Counted from the stretch's first letter, positions 25,661 to 35,552 are shown. The stretch: 64,000 bases of DNA from Pseudarthrobacter sp. SSS035 (GCF_023273875.1 NZ_CP096882.1:1860001-1924000), one strand, 5' to 3'. The notes: a model not told the origin generated them from the sequence alone. Program-made: numbers and translations.

Positions 25661-26545
25661 ATGGACACCATGGACGATTCCAGCCCTATCGCCCGGGAAC
25701 TCGCCCACGAGACCAGGCGCCGCGAACGGCTGGTTGGCCGGAAACTTCCCAAGCCGGAGAAGACCCGTGTCTTCACGGTGTCCAACCAAAAGGGCGGCGT
25801 GGGCAAGACCACCACCACCGTGAACATCGCTGCTGCCCTGGCCGCAGCCGGCCTGAACGTCCTGGTCATTGACATCGATCCCCAAGGCAACGCCTCCACC
25901 GCCCTCGGCGTCGAGCACCATGCCGATGTGGACAGCATCTACGACGTCCTCATCAACGATTTCCCTCTCGCCGACGTCGTGGCCCCCTGCCCGGACATCA
26001 GCAACCTGATTTGCGCCCCTGCCACCATTCACCTGGCCGGCGCGGAGATTGAGCTTGTTTCGCTTGTTGCCCGTGAACAGCGGCTCCGCCGGGCGATCGA
26101 TGTCTATGCCAAGACCCGGGCAAAGAACGGCGAAGAACGCCTCGACTACATCTTCATTGACTGCCCGCCCAGCCTCGGGTTGCTCACGGTTAATGCCTTC
26201 TGTGCTGCCGGTGAGGTCCTTATCCCCATCCAGTGTGAGTACTACGCACTTGAAGGCCTCAGCCAGCTCCTCAAAAACATTGAGATGATCCAGAAGCACC
26301 TGAATGCGGATCTGGTGGTCTCCACTATTCTCCTCACGATGTATGACGGACGGACCAATCTTGCAGCCCAGGTGGCAGCGGAAGTTCGCCTCCACTTCCC
26401 TGAGCAGGTCCTGGGTGCTGTAGTCCCCCGCTCCGTCCGGATTTCAGAAGCTCCGAGCTACCAGCAAACCGTCATGACGTACGATCCTTCCTCCAGTGGA
26501 GCCTTGTCTTACCTGGAAGCCGCAGCCGAAATCGCTGAACGCTAG
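25661..26545 (+). CDS. parA: Chromosome partitioning ATPase ParA
   Basis: Walker-type ATPase that moves ParB-parS complexes and so segregates origins. I favour the ATG at 25661 (294 aa, AGGA eight bases upstream); a GTG at 25472 would add 63 residues including VSRET encoded by a parS. Deviant Walker A KGGVGKTTTTVNIAAAL, Walker A' DIDPQGNASTALG, Walker B YIFIDCPPSLG. An N-terminal basic segment RRRERLVGRKLPK may bind DNA. In an operon with parB 66 bases downstream. Confidence 0.96.
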   Translation: MDTMDDSSPIARELAHETRRRERLVGRKLPKPEKTRVFTVSNQKGGVGKTTTTVNIAAALAAAGLNVLVIDIDPQGNASTALGVEHHADVDSIYDVLINDFPLADVVAPCPDISNLICAPATIHLAGAEIELVSLVAREQRLRRAIDVYAKTRAKNGEERLDYIFIDCPPSLGLLTVNAFCAAGEVLIPIQCEYYALEGLSQLLKNIEMIQKHLNADLVVSTILLTMYDGRTNLAAQVAAEVRLHFPEQVLGAVVPRSVRISEAPSYQQTVMTYDPSSSGALSYLEAAAEIAER

Positions 26546-26611
26546 AATCTTCAAGAACTGCAACAACCGGAGTCCGGCAAGGTCTGACTCTTCCATCGGA
26601 GGGATTTATCC

Positions 26612-27919
26612 ATGAGCGAAAAGCGACGTGGCCTAGGCCGCGGTCTTGGCGCACTCATTCCAAGTTCCGCCGGTAGTGCGTCGGGCAACGGCGGTGCTGT
26701 GTCGCGGCCTGTGGATCTCTTCTTCCCTGAAGGCCGTAAGAAAGTCGCGTCCCCTGACGACGCTTCAGGGAATGGTGGGGCAGCTTCAGATGCTTCATCT
26801 TCCGAGTCGGTTGCTTCCGAGTCGGTTGCGCCGGCTCAGGCCAACGGCGCATCCGTAACGAAGCAGGCAGCTGCGCCGAGAACTGCCTCCCCCGCGAATC
26901 CGCCGGCCAAGGCAGCAGAGACGCTGCCGGCCGCAAAAGCTCCCGCCAAGGCTCCTGCGAAAGCTCCTGTAAAGGGCGGTGCAGCTACATCGACGGTGGA
27001 CGGCTCGCCCAGGCCAGTTGAAGACGCAGCTGGCGAGTCTGTGTCCGAGGTGTCTGAGTCCCAGAGCAGTGCGCCGGATAACGGTGTTGACCTCGTGGAA
27101 GTCCCCGGCGTGCGTTTTGCCGAGATTCCGGTCACCGACATCCATCCGAACCGTAAACAGCCCCGCTCAGTCTTCGATGACGATGACATGGCGGAGCTCA
27201 TCCACTCCGTGCGCGAAATCGGCGTCCTCCAGCCAATTGTGGTTCGTACTTCCACCGAAGAAGGTGGAGAACCGTACGAGCTGGTGATGGGTGAGCGTCG
27301 CTGGAGGGCAGTGCAGGCGGCCGGGATGGCGACCATCCCTGCCATCGTCCGGGACACCACTGATGACGACCTCCTCAGGGATGCACTGCTGGAGAACCTG
27401 CATCGCAGCCAGTTGAACCCGCTCGAAGAGGCAGCGGCCTACCAGCAACTGCTTGAAGACTTCGGAACCACTCACGAGCAGCTCGCGGACCGCATTGGCC
27501 GATCGCGTCCCCAGGTTTCGAACACGCTGCGTCTCCTCAAACTTCCGCCCCTGGTTCAGCGTCGAGTGGCGGCCAGCGTTATTTCCGCTGGCCACGCGCG
27601 CGCCCTGCTCGCCCTGCCGGATGCAGCAGCCATGGAACGCCTCGCCCAGAAGATCGTGGCTGAAGGCATGTCTGTTCGGGCAACCGAAGAGGCCGTCACT
27701 CTCTATCAGGATCCTGCGAAGCCTGCCAAGAACAACATCCCTCGTCCGGGAGCCCGCCATGAGCGCCTGGACTATCTGGCATCCTCGTTGTCAGACCGCT
27801 TGGACACTAATGTCAAGATTTCCCTGGGTGTCCGCAAGGGACGTGTCAGCATTGAATTCGCCAGTGTTGAAGACCTGAATCGCATCATGGAAGTTCTTGC
27901 GCCAGGATCTGAAAACTAG
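26612..27919 (+). CDS. parB: Chromosome partitioning protein ParB
   Basis: CTP-dependent clamp that binds parS and spreads. 435 aa. A low-complexity Ser/Ala/Pro linker (about 25-155) separates the ParA-stimulating N terminus (KRRGLGRGLGALIP) from the CTPase domain (IHPNRKQPRSVFDDD, then GERRWRAVQAAG and the NLHRSQLNPLEEAAAYQQLL arginine patch). The HTH follows in LADRIGRSRPQVSNTLRLL, with a dimerisation domain at the C terminus. The linker is longer than in Streptomyces or mycobacteria as I recall. The gene ends into a parS-containing terminator. Confidence 0.98.
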   Translation: MSEKRRGLGRGLGALIPSSAGSASGNGGAVSRPVDLFFPEGRKKVASPDDASGNGGAASDASSSESVASESVAPAQANGASVTKQAAAPRTASPANPPAKAAETLPAAKAPAKAPAKAPVKGGAATSTVDGSPRPVEDAAGESVSEVSESQSSAPDNGVDLVEVPGVRFAEIPVTDIHPNRKQPRSVFDDDDMAELIHSVREIGVLQPIVVRTSTEEGGEPYELVMGERRWRAVQAAGMATIPAIVRDTTDDDLLRDALLENLHRSQLNPLEEAAAYQQLLEDFGTTHEQLADRIGRSRPQVSNTLRLLKLPPLVQRRVAASVISAGHARALLALPDAAAMERLAQKIVAEGMSVRATEEAVTLYQDPAKPAKNNIPRPGARHERLDYLASSLSDRLDTNVKISLGVRKGRVSIEFASVEDLNRIMEVLAPGSEN

Positions 27920-27931
27920 CGTTCTCTATTC

Positions 27932-27969
27932 AAAGAAGGGCCTGTTTCACGTGAAACAGGCCCTTCTTT
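27932..27969. terminator. parB terminator formed by a parS-centred 38-bp palindrome
   Basis: A perfect 38-bp palindrome (19-bp arms, no loop) begins 13 bases after the parB stop. Its centre is parS and its outer arms are AAAGAAGGGCC and the complement, ending CTTCTTT. It is thus both a ParB site and a plausible rho-independent terminator. Strand-symmetric. Confidence 0.85.
27943..27958. other. parS: parS site 2 (perfect)
   Basis: Exact TGTTTCACGTGAAACA inside the parB terminator palindrome. Confidence 0.95.
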
Positions 27970-28676
27970 CGTCTGTATCGACGCCATCTTTGCACTCCCG
28001 AGCTGATACTGGCGTGGCCATCGTGGTTGTGTCGCGCCCCGGGATCGAGCCCGCGGTTCGCATGGCGTAGCATTCTGGGCCCGATGAAATGGTTCCGGTG
28101 TGGGACGCGAGTTTGGCACTGCTGCTGCCTTGGACTCCTCTAAAGACTGGACTCTCCCAGCGTCTGGCATCTTTGCTTGTGTTCCCGCGGCAGCGGTGGA
28201 ATTCTGTGGTTTCGGGTTTGCTGACGCACTGGAGGTGGGCACTGAGGGCGATGGAGATGGCGGAGCCGCGAACTCTCGAACGGCGATCAGGCAGGAGTGG
28301 AGGATTCGAAGGATCGCTGGACACTGCGATGCGACTCGTGATGCTGGGCATCCGATGGGTTCCGTTGCTCCGAAGCAGTGAAGAATGCGTCGATTCGCAC
28401 AATTTCCAATCAGTCGTTGCGGCGCCCAACCTGCCAAGCGGCGGGATTACTGTGTTCGATGCTCTTGCCCCGTTCACTTCCAGAGAGCTGGTGTGCAGCG
28501 TACGCACCCGTGCAGCTGTTGGCCTCAGCCTCCGGCTGGCTCATTGACTACGGGGATGCGCCAGGGTGGACGTTTCCCCCGGACCTGTCATGAGATAGTA
28601 TTCTGACCTTCAAGCTGGTTCGGCAGCATCCGGTTTCGGCAGCGTCAGGTTCAGAGGGGAAGGCGCCTCCCGGTAA

Positions 28677-28692
28677 TGTTTCACGTGGAACA
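28677..28692. other. parS: parS site 3 (one mismatch)
   Basis: TGTTTCACGTGGAACA, one base from consensus (A to G in the right half). Lies 200 bases left of the IS21 element. Confidence 0.75.
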
Positions 28693-29019
28693 TCAACAGG
28701 GTAGGTGCCGGATCTAGGCGGCGGCGCCATCGAGAACAAACATGAAGTTGGTATGGTCTAAAGCTCTCGGCGTATGATGTCGCCAGCGCGTCATCTGATC
28801 TGCGGCTGCGGCTGCGGTTAAGTGAATTCGGCTTTGCAGCATCCGGGGTGGCTTCGCCCGCATGAATATTGGCCTTCAGGGGGTCCAGAGGTGGTGCGGG
28901 TGAGCGCCGTGGTCGGAATCCCGATTGGCGTGGGTGAGCGCCAGTGTCGGTGTGGGTGAGCGCCATCTGTAAGGCTCCTTCCACCACGTGAGGGCCACGT
29001 GGCGGAAGGATTACCGGCA

Positions 29020-30576
29020 ATGGTACGGAAGATCAAGGCGAAACTGGTTTTGCAGTTTCGCAATCAAGGCCTATCGGGCAGGGCTATCTCGTCTGCTCAG
29101 GGCATGTCTCGGCACAGCGTTCAGGCGGTGATCGAGGCTGCTGATCGGGCAGGGCTCGGCTGGGATGACGTTGCTGATTTGTCTGATGGTGAGGTTTATC
29201 TGGCGCTATTTCCCGGCCGCGGGGTGCGCGAGAGCGTGTTTATGCAGCCGGATTGGGGCCAGGTGCACCGGGAGCTGGCCAGGGTTGGGGTGACGTTGAA
29301 GCTGCTGCACCAGGAGTACGTCGACGCATCCGGTCGGGCGGGGCAAGCGTCGATGAGTTATGACCGGTTCTGCAGGCTTTATGGCGATCACGCGATGGTC
29401 ACTGGCGCCTCGTCCCGGGTCGGCCACAAGGCTGGCCGCAGCATCGAGGTCGACTGGTCTGGGCCGACGATGCAGCTGGTCGATCCGGCAACGGGAGAGG
29501 TCTCGAAGGTGTATTTGTTCGTCGCGTGTCTGCCGTTCAGCAGGTATGCGTTCGTGGAGGCGTGCCTGGATATGCGGCAGGATTCGTGGCTGCGCGCGCA
29601 TGCGGAGATGTTCGCGTTCTTCGGCGGCACGGTCCCGCGGCTCGTGCCCGACAATCTCAAGACCGGGGTGATCTCTCATCCGCGCGAGGGCGAGGTCGTG
29701 CTCAATGACGCGTATCGGGAGATGGCGGCGCATTATTCAGCGGCGGTACTACCGGGCCGAGTGAGGCACCCGAAGGACAAGGCGAGCGTGGAAAACACTG
29801 TCTCGCACGTCGCCACCTGGGTGATTGCCGGGTTGAGGAAAGAGGTGTTCACGAGCCTGGCGCAGTTGCGGAGACGGATTCGGGAGCAGATCGATGCCTA
29901 TAACAGGCAGCCGTTCCAGAAGCGGGAGGGCTCCCGGCTGAGCGTGTTCACCGCCGAGGAGAAGCCGGTGTTGCAACCGCTGCCGGCGGTGGCGTTCGAG
30001 ATCAGCACCTGGACCTATGGGCGCAAAGTTGGGCGCAACGGCCACGTGGTCTGGGCGAAGAACTTTTACTCCGTGCCGTTCGCGCACATCGGCTCGAATG
30101 TTGATCTTCGTGTCACGGAGACCATGCTGGAGATCTATCGCAGCGATGAGCGCCTCACCAGCCACCTGCTGCTGCCAGCGACGACGGCGAACCAGCATCA
30201 GACGAACGAGGCGGACCTTCCGGAGGGTCGCAGCTGGCAGGCGTGGGACCGGGCCCGGATCGATGAATGGGCGTTGCGGATGGGCCCGGCAACCGTGACG
30301 GTGATCAGCAAGATCTTCGAGTCCGTGCGGGTCGAGGAGGCCGGCTACGACCCCGCGCTGGCGGTGCTGCGCCTGTCCCGCCGGTTCTCCCCGGCCCGGG
30401 TGGAAGCGGCCAGCCAGCTCGCGCTGCGGGGGTCGATACGATCGCCCCGCTACGCCCACCTGCGGCCGATCCTGGATACCGGGCAGGACAAAACCGGGAT
30501 CGTCCCTGATGAGCCGGAGGGAGACGATGGCGGATACGTGCGGGGCGGCGCCTACTACGCCGGAGGGGCTCGATGA
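29020..30576 (+). CDS. istA: IS21-family transposase IstA
   Basis: DDE transposase, 518 aa from ATG at 29020; the frame is open seven codons further with no start support. HTH at about residues 20-45 (GLSGRAISSAQGMSRHSVQAV). Catalytic core: first Asp in EVDWSGPTM, second Asp in VPDNLKTGVI and Glu in ASVENTVSHV. The C-terminal part (WTYGRKVGRNGHVVWAKNFYSVP) is the typical IstA tail. Its last four bases overlap the istB start. It appears intact. Confidence 0.96.
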   Translation: MVRKIKAKLVLQFRNQGLSGRAISSAQGMSRHSVQAVIEAADRAGLGWDDVADLSDGEVYLALFPGRGVRESVFMQPDWGQVHRELARVGVTLKLLHQEYVDASGRAGQASMSYDRFCRLYGDHAMVTGASSRVGHKAGRSIEVDWSGPTMQLVDPATGEVSKVYLFVACLPFSRYAFVEACLDMRQDSWLRAHAEMFAFFGGTVPRLVPDNLKTGVISHPREGEVVLNDAYREMAAHYSAAVLPGRVRHPKDKASVENTVSHVATWVIAGLRKEVFTSLAQLRRRIREQIDAYNRQPFQKREGSRLSVFTAEEKPVLQPLPAVAFEISTWTYGRKVGRNGHVVWAKNFYSVPFAHIGSNVDLRVTETMLEIYRSDERLTSHLLLPATTANQHQTNEADLPEGRSWQAWDRARIDEWALRMGPATVTVISKIFESVRVEEAGYDPALAVLRLSRRFSPARVEAASQLALRGSIRSPRYAHLRPILDTGQDKTGIVPDEPEGDDGGYVRGGAYYAGGAR

Positions 30577-31322
30577 GCCGCCTGGATGCGGAGACCAAAC
30601 GCAAGCTGCGCGAGATGAACGCGGGCGAGTTGCTGGAGGCCATCGATACCCAAGACGAGAGGCTGAGTATCAGCTTGCCGTTCGAGGATCGTGTCCGGCT
30701 GGTCGTCGATGACGCCTATTCGTCGTTTACGCATTCCAAGGTGGCCGGCTTGATCCGGCGGGCAGGACTGCGTTATCCGAACGCGGATTTGCGTCGCATC
30801 GATCTTCTCGACGAGCGCGGTCTTGACCGGCAGCTGCTGACCCAGCTGGGCACCTGCTCGTTCGTGGGCAGGCAGCAGAACGTCGTCTTGCAGGGGTTCA
30901 CTGGGTCGGGGAAGTCGTATCTGGGATGCGCGGTCGCCAAACGCGCCTGCGAGCACCGAATCCGCGCACATTACGTCCGTATGCCAGACCTCGAGGAAGA
31001 ATGGGTCGCCGCGCAAGACAGGCCCGGCGGTTCCGGTAAATTCCTGCGAAAGTATGCGGCATTCACGCTGCTGGTCATCGACGAGTGGCTCCTGGATCGA
31101 CCCACGGAACCGATGCGAGGCATGCTGCTGGAACTGATGGAGCGCCGCTACGGCGAGACCTCAACAGTGTTCTGCACTCAGTATTTGCAGAAGGACTGGC
31201 ACCAGCGGCTCGGCTCCGGCGTCCATGCGGACGCGATCATGGACCGGATCATCCACAACACGATCTGGGTCGAGACCGGCAACTACAACATGCGCGAACA
31301 CGCAGCACTCGTGAGCGCCTAA
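30573..31322 (+). CDS. istB: IS21-family transposition helper ATPase IstB
   Basis: AAA+ ATPase that assists IstA, 249 aa. Walker A GFTGSGKSYLG at about residues 108-118, Walker B LLVIDEWLL. N-terminal helix region LREMNAGELLEAIDTQDERL. The C terminus ends EHAALVSA at the right-end repeats. Intact, so the element may be mobile. Confidence 0.95.
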   Translation: MSRLDAETKRKLREMNAGELLEAIDTQDERLSISLPFEDRVRLVVDDAYSSFTHSKVAGLIRRAGLRYPNADLRRIDLLDERGLDRQLLTQLGTCSFVGRQQNVVLQGFTGSGKSYLGCAVAKRACEHRIRAHYVRMPDLEEEWVAAQDRPGGSGKFLRKYAAFTLLVIDEWLLDRPTEPMRGMLLELMERRYGETSTVFCTQYLQKDWHQRLGSGVHADAIMDRIIHNTIWVETGNYNMREHAALVSA

Positions 31323-31538
31323 TCCTGTGACAGAGAGCGTCAGCGGCGCCAAGCCACGCGACTGCTGGCGCTCTCTGGCACGATCCCCGGCGCTCAACCG
31401 CACGAATGGGTGGCGCTCAGGGCTTCAAATACTCACGCAGCCAAAGCCGGCCAGAAACACTCCAACAGAGGCAGTCCATCAAGCTTCGTGAGGGTAACGG
31501 GATTGCTGGGCAGGCGCGGCCTGCGCCCTCCTCCACAT

Positions 31539-31554
31539 GGTTTCACGTGAAACA
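31539..31554. other. parS: parS site 4 (one mismatch)
   Basis: GGTTTCACGTGAAACA, first base changed. Lies about 115 bases right of the IS21 end. Confidence 0.8.
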
Positions 31555-32764
31555 TCGTGACGAGTGCAGCGCACTGTGCCCGGCATCTCCCCATGGCCCG
31601 ACACCCGACGCCCTTACGCCGCCGGCAAGCGGGCTGCGACTCGGATTGTAAACATGCAGCCCCGGCGCCCTCCCATCTCGATCGCCGTGGAAACAGAGAC
31701 AATTGACGGAGCTTGGAGTTGACGGTTTAGAGCCTACGATGGCCTCTACCGACTCGAGGATGATGCCGGCCCCAATCCCCCGCCGGCAGTGACGGCCCTC
31801 GACTGGCGACATCCTGGTAACCCAGCGCATGCCCGCCGAGGGCTCGGGGACCTTAGCAAGCCGTCCGGAGGGTTCGTATCCAGTGGAGAACCATGGCATG
31901 AGTCCAGCTTGTCCCGTCCGCGGTGGCCCAACCCTGACGCCTGAGTTCCATCCGCCGGGCACCTAGCCTGAACGGATAGCTTCTTGGCACATCCGAGGAC
32001 TCTTGATCTGGCAGCCAGTGTTGATGCCCGAGGCTGTGGCACCTCAGAATGTTCGGGTTAGGTTCGGGCTGCTGGCCGCGCGCCGGCGCATAGGTAGCAT
32101 CGGCTGAGGCAGGCAGGCAGGCATGTACGACCTCGCCCCCGGGGCCTTTCGTCAAACAGTCTTCTGCGGAGATGGGAAGGTCGACGGGATCGAATCTACA
32201 GGGTGCCTCGATACACGCGAGTAACAGGAGGGCTCCTTGATACAAAGGAGTCTCAGGAGGGCGCCTCGATCCCCTGGCGTGGCCAATAGGTTCGCCGACT
32301 GCCTCATCCGGAAGCACCCTTGGGTAGGGACTGCGACACTCCAAGACGTCCCAGCATGACACTCAGTAGCTCGCCGTAGTGCGGTCTCTGGACCAGCTCC
32401 GCGACTGGGCTTCGCCCCTCTGGGACGTGACCCCAGGGTGCACAGAATAGGCTCGGTCTTGGGGCGTCCGGGAGGAGAAGGAATTGGTGGTAGCCGAATC
32501 GTCTTGCTGTGCGGCAGTTTGAGACAGAAGGGAATTTTCGGTAGGTCCGGACCTAAGCGGGAAGCGACCGCAATTGCAACACGTCAGATCATGCCCCGGC
32601 CGCAGATGAATCAGCTAGCCAGGCGGGCAGGAGTCTGGTTTAAGGGAAAGAGAATGCCCGAAGGATTATGATTCCTCGGCCCACTCTTCATCATCGTGTG
32701 CGGCAAACTTGCCACAACAACAGATGAAGCCAAGACAGCCTTGGGCCCGTAGGTGTGAACTGCG

Positions 32765-33158
32765 CGGTGGATATCGCGGTGGATATCGCTGTGGATAACT
32801 TTGTGGATAGATTGCTTGGTGGCAGGCATCACGAAGAGATTTGGCCCACACCAGCGGATCCTGCAACGAGCGGTCCGCACGAATATTGGATAACGCCTGC
32901 AGTCACGTTTCACGTGAAACACTACCAAGGCCGATCTAGACTCTCTTTGGGGACGGAAAGCGACTTCAATAGTTGGATTTCTGCCGATATTTCCAGTCCG
33001 ACGTGAGCATGCGCTTCGGCCGTGGTAGTTGTCCTGGGAGCAAGCCCGGCTTGAGGGTGTCGGCTGATCTAAAGTCCGGCATTAGGGGTACCGCATCCGC
33101 GGTTTGAAGTCCGGTGGATAAGCCTGTGGATATCGGTGTGGATAACATTTGGGGATAA
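32765..33158. promoter_or_regulatory. DnaA-box-like cluster inside the parS region
   Basis: Boxes on one strand: GGTGGATAT at about 32766 and 32778, TGTGGATAA 32790, TGTGGATAG 32802, GGTGGATAA 33113, TGTGGATAT 33125, TGTGGATAA 33137, TGGGGATAA 33150. The groups at 32766-32810 and 33113-33158 each have four boxes spaced 12-13 bases apart. parS site 5 (32906) lies between the two groups. Confidence 0.7.
32906..32921. other. parS: parS site 5 (one mismatch)
   Basis: CGTTTCACGTGAAACA, first base changed. Flanked on both sides by DnaA-box groups. Confidence 0.8.
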
Positions 33159-33464
33159 CTTCCAAGTCGGTGGACATCAACGCGATGGAACCCACCAGTC
33201 GAACCGAACAGTCACACTTCGGATGGATACGATTCCGTCGTCCGCTGACATTCATCACCTGCTCTGGGTCCTTGGGGTGGAGTTGGTCGGGCACCTAGGG
33301 CGACGCCGTTCGAACAGGAAAGCCGGCATTGGCCAGTTGATTCATGACCTGCCCTAAGGATCTGTTCGCAGCTGGGTGCCCAGTGCCTTGCTCAGACGTG
33401 GATCATATCGGCAGATGCCGAGGCGTGTCGCTCCGGTCGGGGGCTGCACTGCGGACTGACATGT

Positions 33465-33577
33465 TGATGACCGAGCAGGTAGCTCTGGTCCCGTCCTTCG
33501 CTGATGACTGAGCAAGGGTGTTCTGGTCCCGTCCCTCGGTGATGACTGAGCAAGGGTGTTCTGGTCCCGTCCCTCGC
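33465..33577. repeat. Tandem repeat, about 38 bp x 3
   Basis: Three consecutive units starting at 33465 (37 bases, divergent), 33502 and 33540 (38 bases, nearly identical). Each contains GATGACTGAGCAAGGGTG or a variant and ends GGTCCCGTCC(C/T)TCG. No spacers, so it is not a CRISPR. Confidence 0.85.
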
Positions 33578-34018
33578 TGACTGGACGGCAGCCGTAGCGA
33601 TCTTGCCAACAGAGATGAGCCTGGCGGCAAAGCCACGAGTCCAAGTTGGGCCACGGGCAGATACACGGAGATCACCTTCCTCCAGTCCAGCGTCAGGCTG
33701 TCGATCCCCCACCGGCGCAGTAGACAGCCAGGGCTTGGGCGAGGGCCTAATGGTCACGCAAGCGTGCATAGGGCCCTGTGGCAAGTATGGGGGCCTGGCA
33801 GTGTAGAGAATACCTGCGGTGAGGAGAATATGCCTCGTGTGCCTGGGCTGCGTACGGATGATCCAGGTGTGTACGTATGACCGGTCGCGGCACAACGAGC
33901 TTGACGTGGGGTTGCGGTCATCTGGCTGTTGGCCTCAGATGAAAGCATCCGGCACATGCGAAGCCGGCGTCCTTAGCATCCCATTCAGGGAAGGCTTGGA
34001 CGGAGCTTTCGGTCAGTT

Positions 34019-34034
34019 CGTTTCACGTGAAACA
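34019..34034. other. parS: parS site 6 (one mismatch)
   Basis: CGTTTCACGTGAAACA, 63 bases left of site 7; the pair is the closest in the region. Confidence 0.8.
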
Positions 34035-34081
34035 GTTCGCCCGAGGTCTTGCCCCTCCACGAACCGTTGCCGTGGCCGGAC

Positions 34082-34097
34082 TGTTTCACGTGAAACA
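34082..34097. other. parS: parS site 7 (perfect) in a 32-bp palindrome
   Basis: Exact TGTTTCACGTGAAACA. The symmetry extends eight bases each side (34074-34105, with GGCCGGAC outer arms), giving a perfect 32-bp palindrome without T-runs. Confidence 0.95.
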
Positions 34098-35270
34098 GTC
34101 CGGCCTGGAAGAAGATCCGTGTCTTCGTGGCGTCGTTGTCGGCCCGCACTCATGGGGCGCATGAGGTCTCCCGGCATGTCCCGTCTCCTGGTATGGCCCA
34201 GTTGAGACGTGCACGGCGTTGTCAGGGTGTGAGGCCGAAACAGGTGTCTATCGAGGTCGTCGTTGTGTGCGGCCAAGGGGAATATCGGGCTTGGACAATC
34301 TCCGGATTTGTTGCCTCTTCAGCTATCGGCTCTAATGGACACTTCGCACGGATAGGACGATGAGCCCGAATGGGCCCACCATCGCGGCGAGCACAGGCCG
34401 ACTGCGCCACGCGGGGCCTCCCCCTTGCGGTTCCCGAATTACCATCCGAGGCTGGAGGTATAGGCGGATGGGCTTTGTGAGGCTCCCGGCCCACGGTCCC
34501 GAATTGATCCACAGGCAACTTGTCGGTGCTGGCAGGGTTCCCAGCGCTGTGTGAGGCTGCTCCCGGGTCGCTGAATCGCGGGGTGCCCGGCCCGCTACCG
34601 TGTCGTCGACATGCGGTGGACAAGTCTGAACTGTGGCAACTGGTCAGGCTGCCACTGAACTGGATACCGTCGCGGCAGGTAAACGACGTGCTGCGGTTGG
34701 CGATGAGGCTTGGGCGCATTTCTGACCCTGCAGTCATTTACGAGGGGTCAGAGCCATTTGCTGTCGGGGATCTATTCCTATTGCTCGGATCCTAGCGTTA
34801 TAGCAGTCACCTGGCGTCGCCGGCGTCCCTTGGCTTCCTCCGACCAGCGCCTCATCCCCCGACGCACGCCGTCTCCCCCGACCACCGGCGTTGAGTCTGA
34901 CCAACCCTTGGAATCCCGATCTTCTAGGCGCCAACTGCGAGAATCGGCGTTTGATTCAGACCATGGACGGCCAGCGAGACTGGGACGCGAGCCTGGTCAA
35001 GGTGCTTACGGTAGTCCGATGCTCCGGTTCCATCTTGTCCCCCGCGAGGTGAAAAGAGGCGCTAAGGCCACTAGGCCACCTAATCCAATTGTCATGCGCT
35101 GTTCAGAGTTGGATCCAATGACTGAGTCAGCCGCAGAGATTCTTCTCAGCGAATGGAGGGGACGCATTACGTGCTATATCGCGTGAACCCGATCCTTGAA
35201 GACTGGCTCGAAGTGCCGTCGGGCAGGCCAGTAGGAGCTAGAGGGAACAGATTTACACAAGCTTCGGCAG

Positions 35271-35286
35271 TGTTTCACATGAAACA
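35271..35286. other. parS: parS site 8 (one mismatch)
   Basis: TGTTTCACATGAAACA, central G changed to A. Confidence 0.75.
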
Positions 35287-35552
35287 TAGCGCGGGGTTCG
35301 CATCAGCGCAGAGTATGACCGTCGCGAAAGTGGGAGCCTGGGTTGATTGATTTACCGTCGTGCGCCGAACTGAACTCAACTGAATTCAAGTATGTCGAAC
35401 TGAATCGCTGCGGCATTGTCGTGCGACAAGGGCACTCGGATGCAGGGATCAGCGTGCACTGACGCCGAAGAAATTTCGTCCGTCCGGCGAGTGTGGCCAC
35501 ACCGTCCGCGGCTTGGTTTGGCGAATCGTCGATGTTCGTATGATTCCATGTT

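Larger units (their letters stand above)
27920..28889. other. Gene-free left part of the parS region
   Basis: About 970 bases from the parB stop to the IS21 element. It holds the parS terminator (27932-27969), parS site 3 (28677) and no ORF that resembles a protein. Candidate ORFs here are short, poorly started and have no homology I can recognise. Confidence 0.6.
28891..31420 (+). mobile_element. IS21-family insertion sequence
   Basis: A complete-looking IS21-type element carrying istA and istB, about 2.5 kb. The left end has three direct copies of a GTGAGCGCC motif (28900, 28934 and 28957 approximately) and the right end has GGCGCTCA copies in the opposite orientation (31389, 31412), the multiple-repeat ends typical of IS21. 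Exact termini and target duplication cannot be fixed; CTTCA at both flanks is a possible five-base duplication. It sits inside the parS-rich region. Confidence 0.85.

Noticed and set aside
28089..28547. 152-aa ORF between parB and the IS21 element
   Set aside because: Overlaps other equally open frames with no motif; treated as noise.
28981..29010. CACGTG motifs near the IS left end as parS
   Set aside because: Only the central hexamer matches; flanks lack the TGTTT/AAACA arms.
31853..32362. 169-aa minus-strand ORF in the parS region
   Set aside because: No ribosome-binding site, low-complexity coding pattern, no recognised domain; noncoding is more likely.
33465..33577. CRISPR-like repeats
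   Set aside because: Units are directly adjacent with no spacers and no cas genes; a simple tandem repeat.
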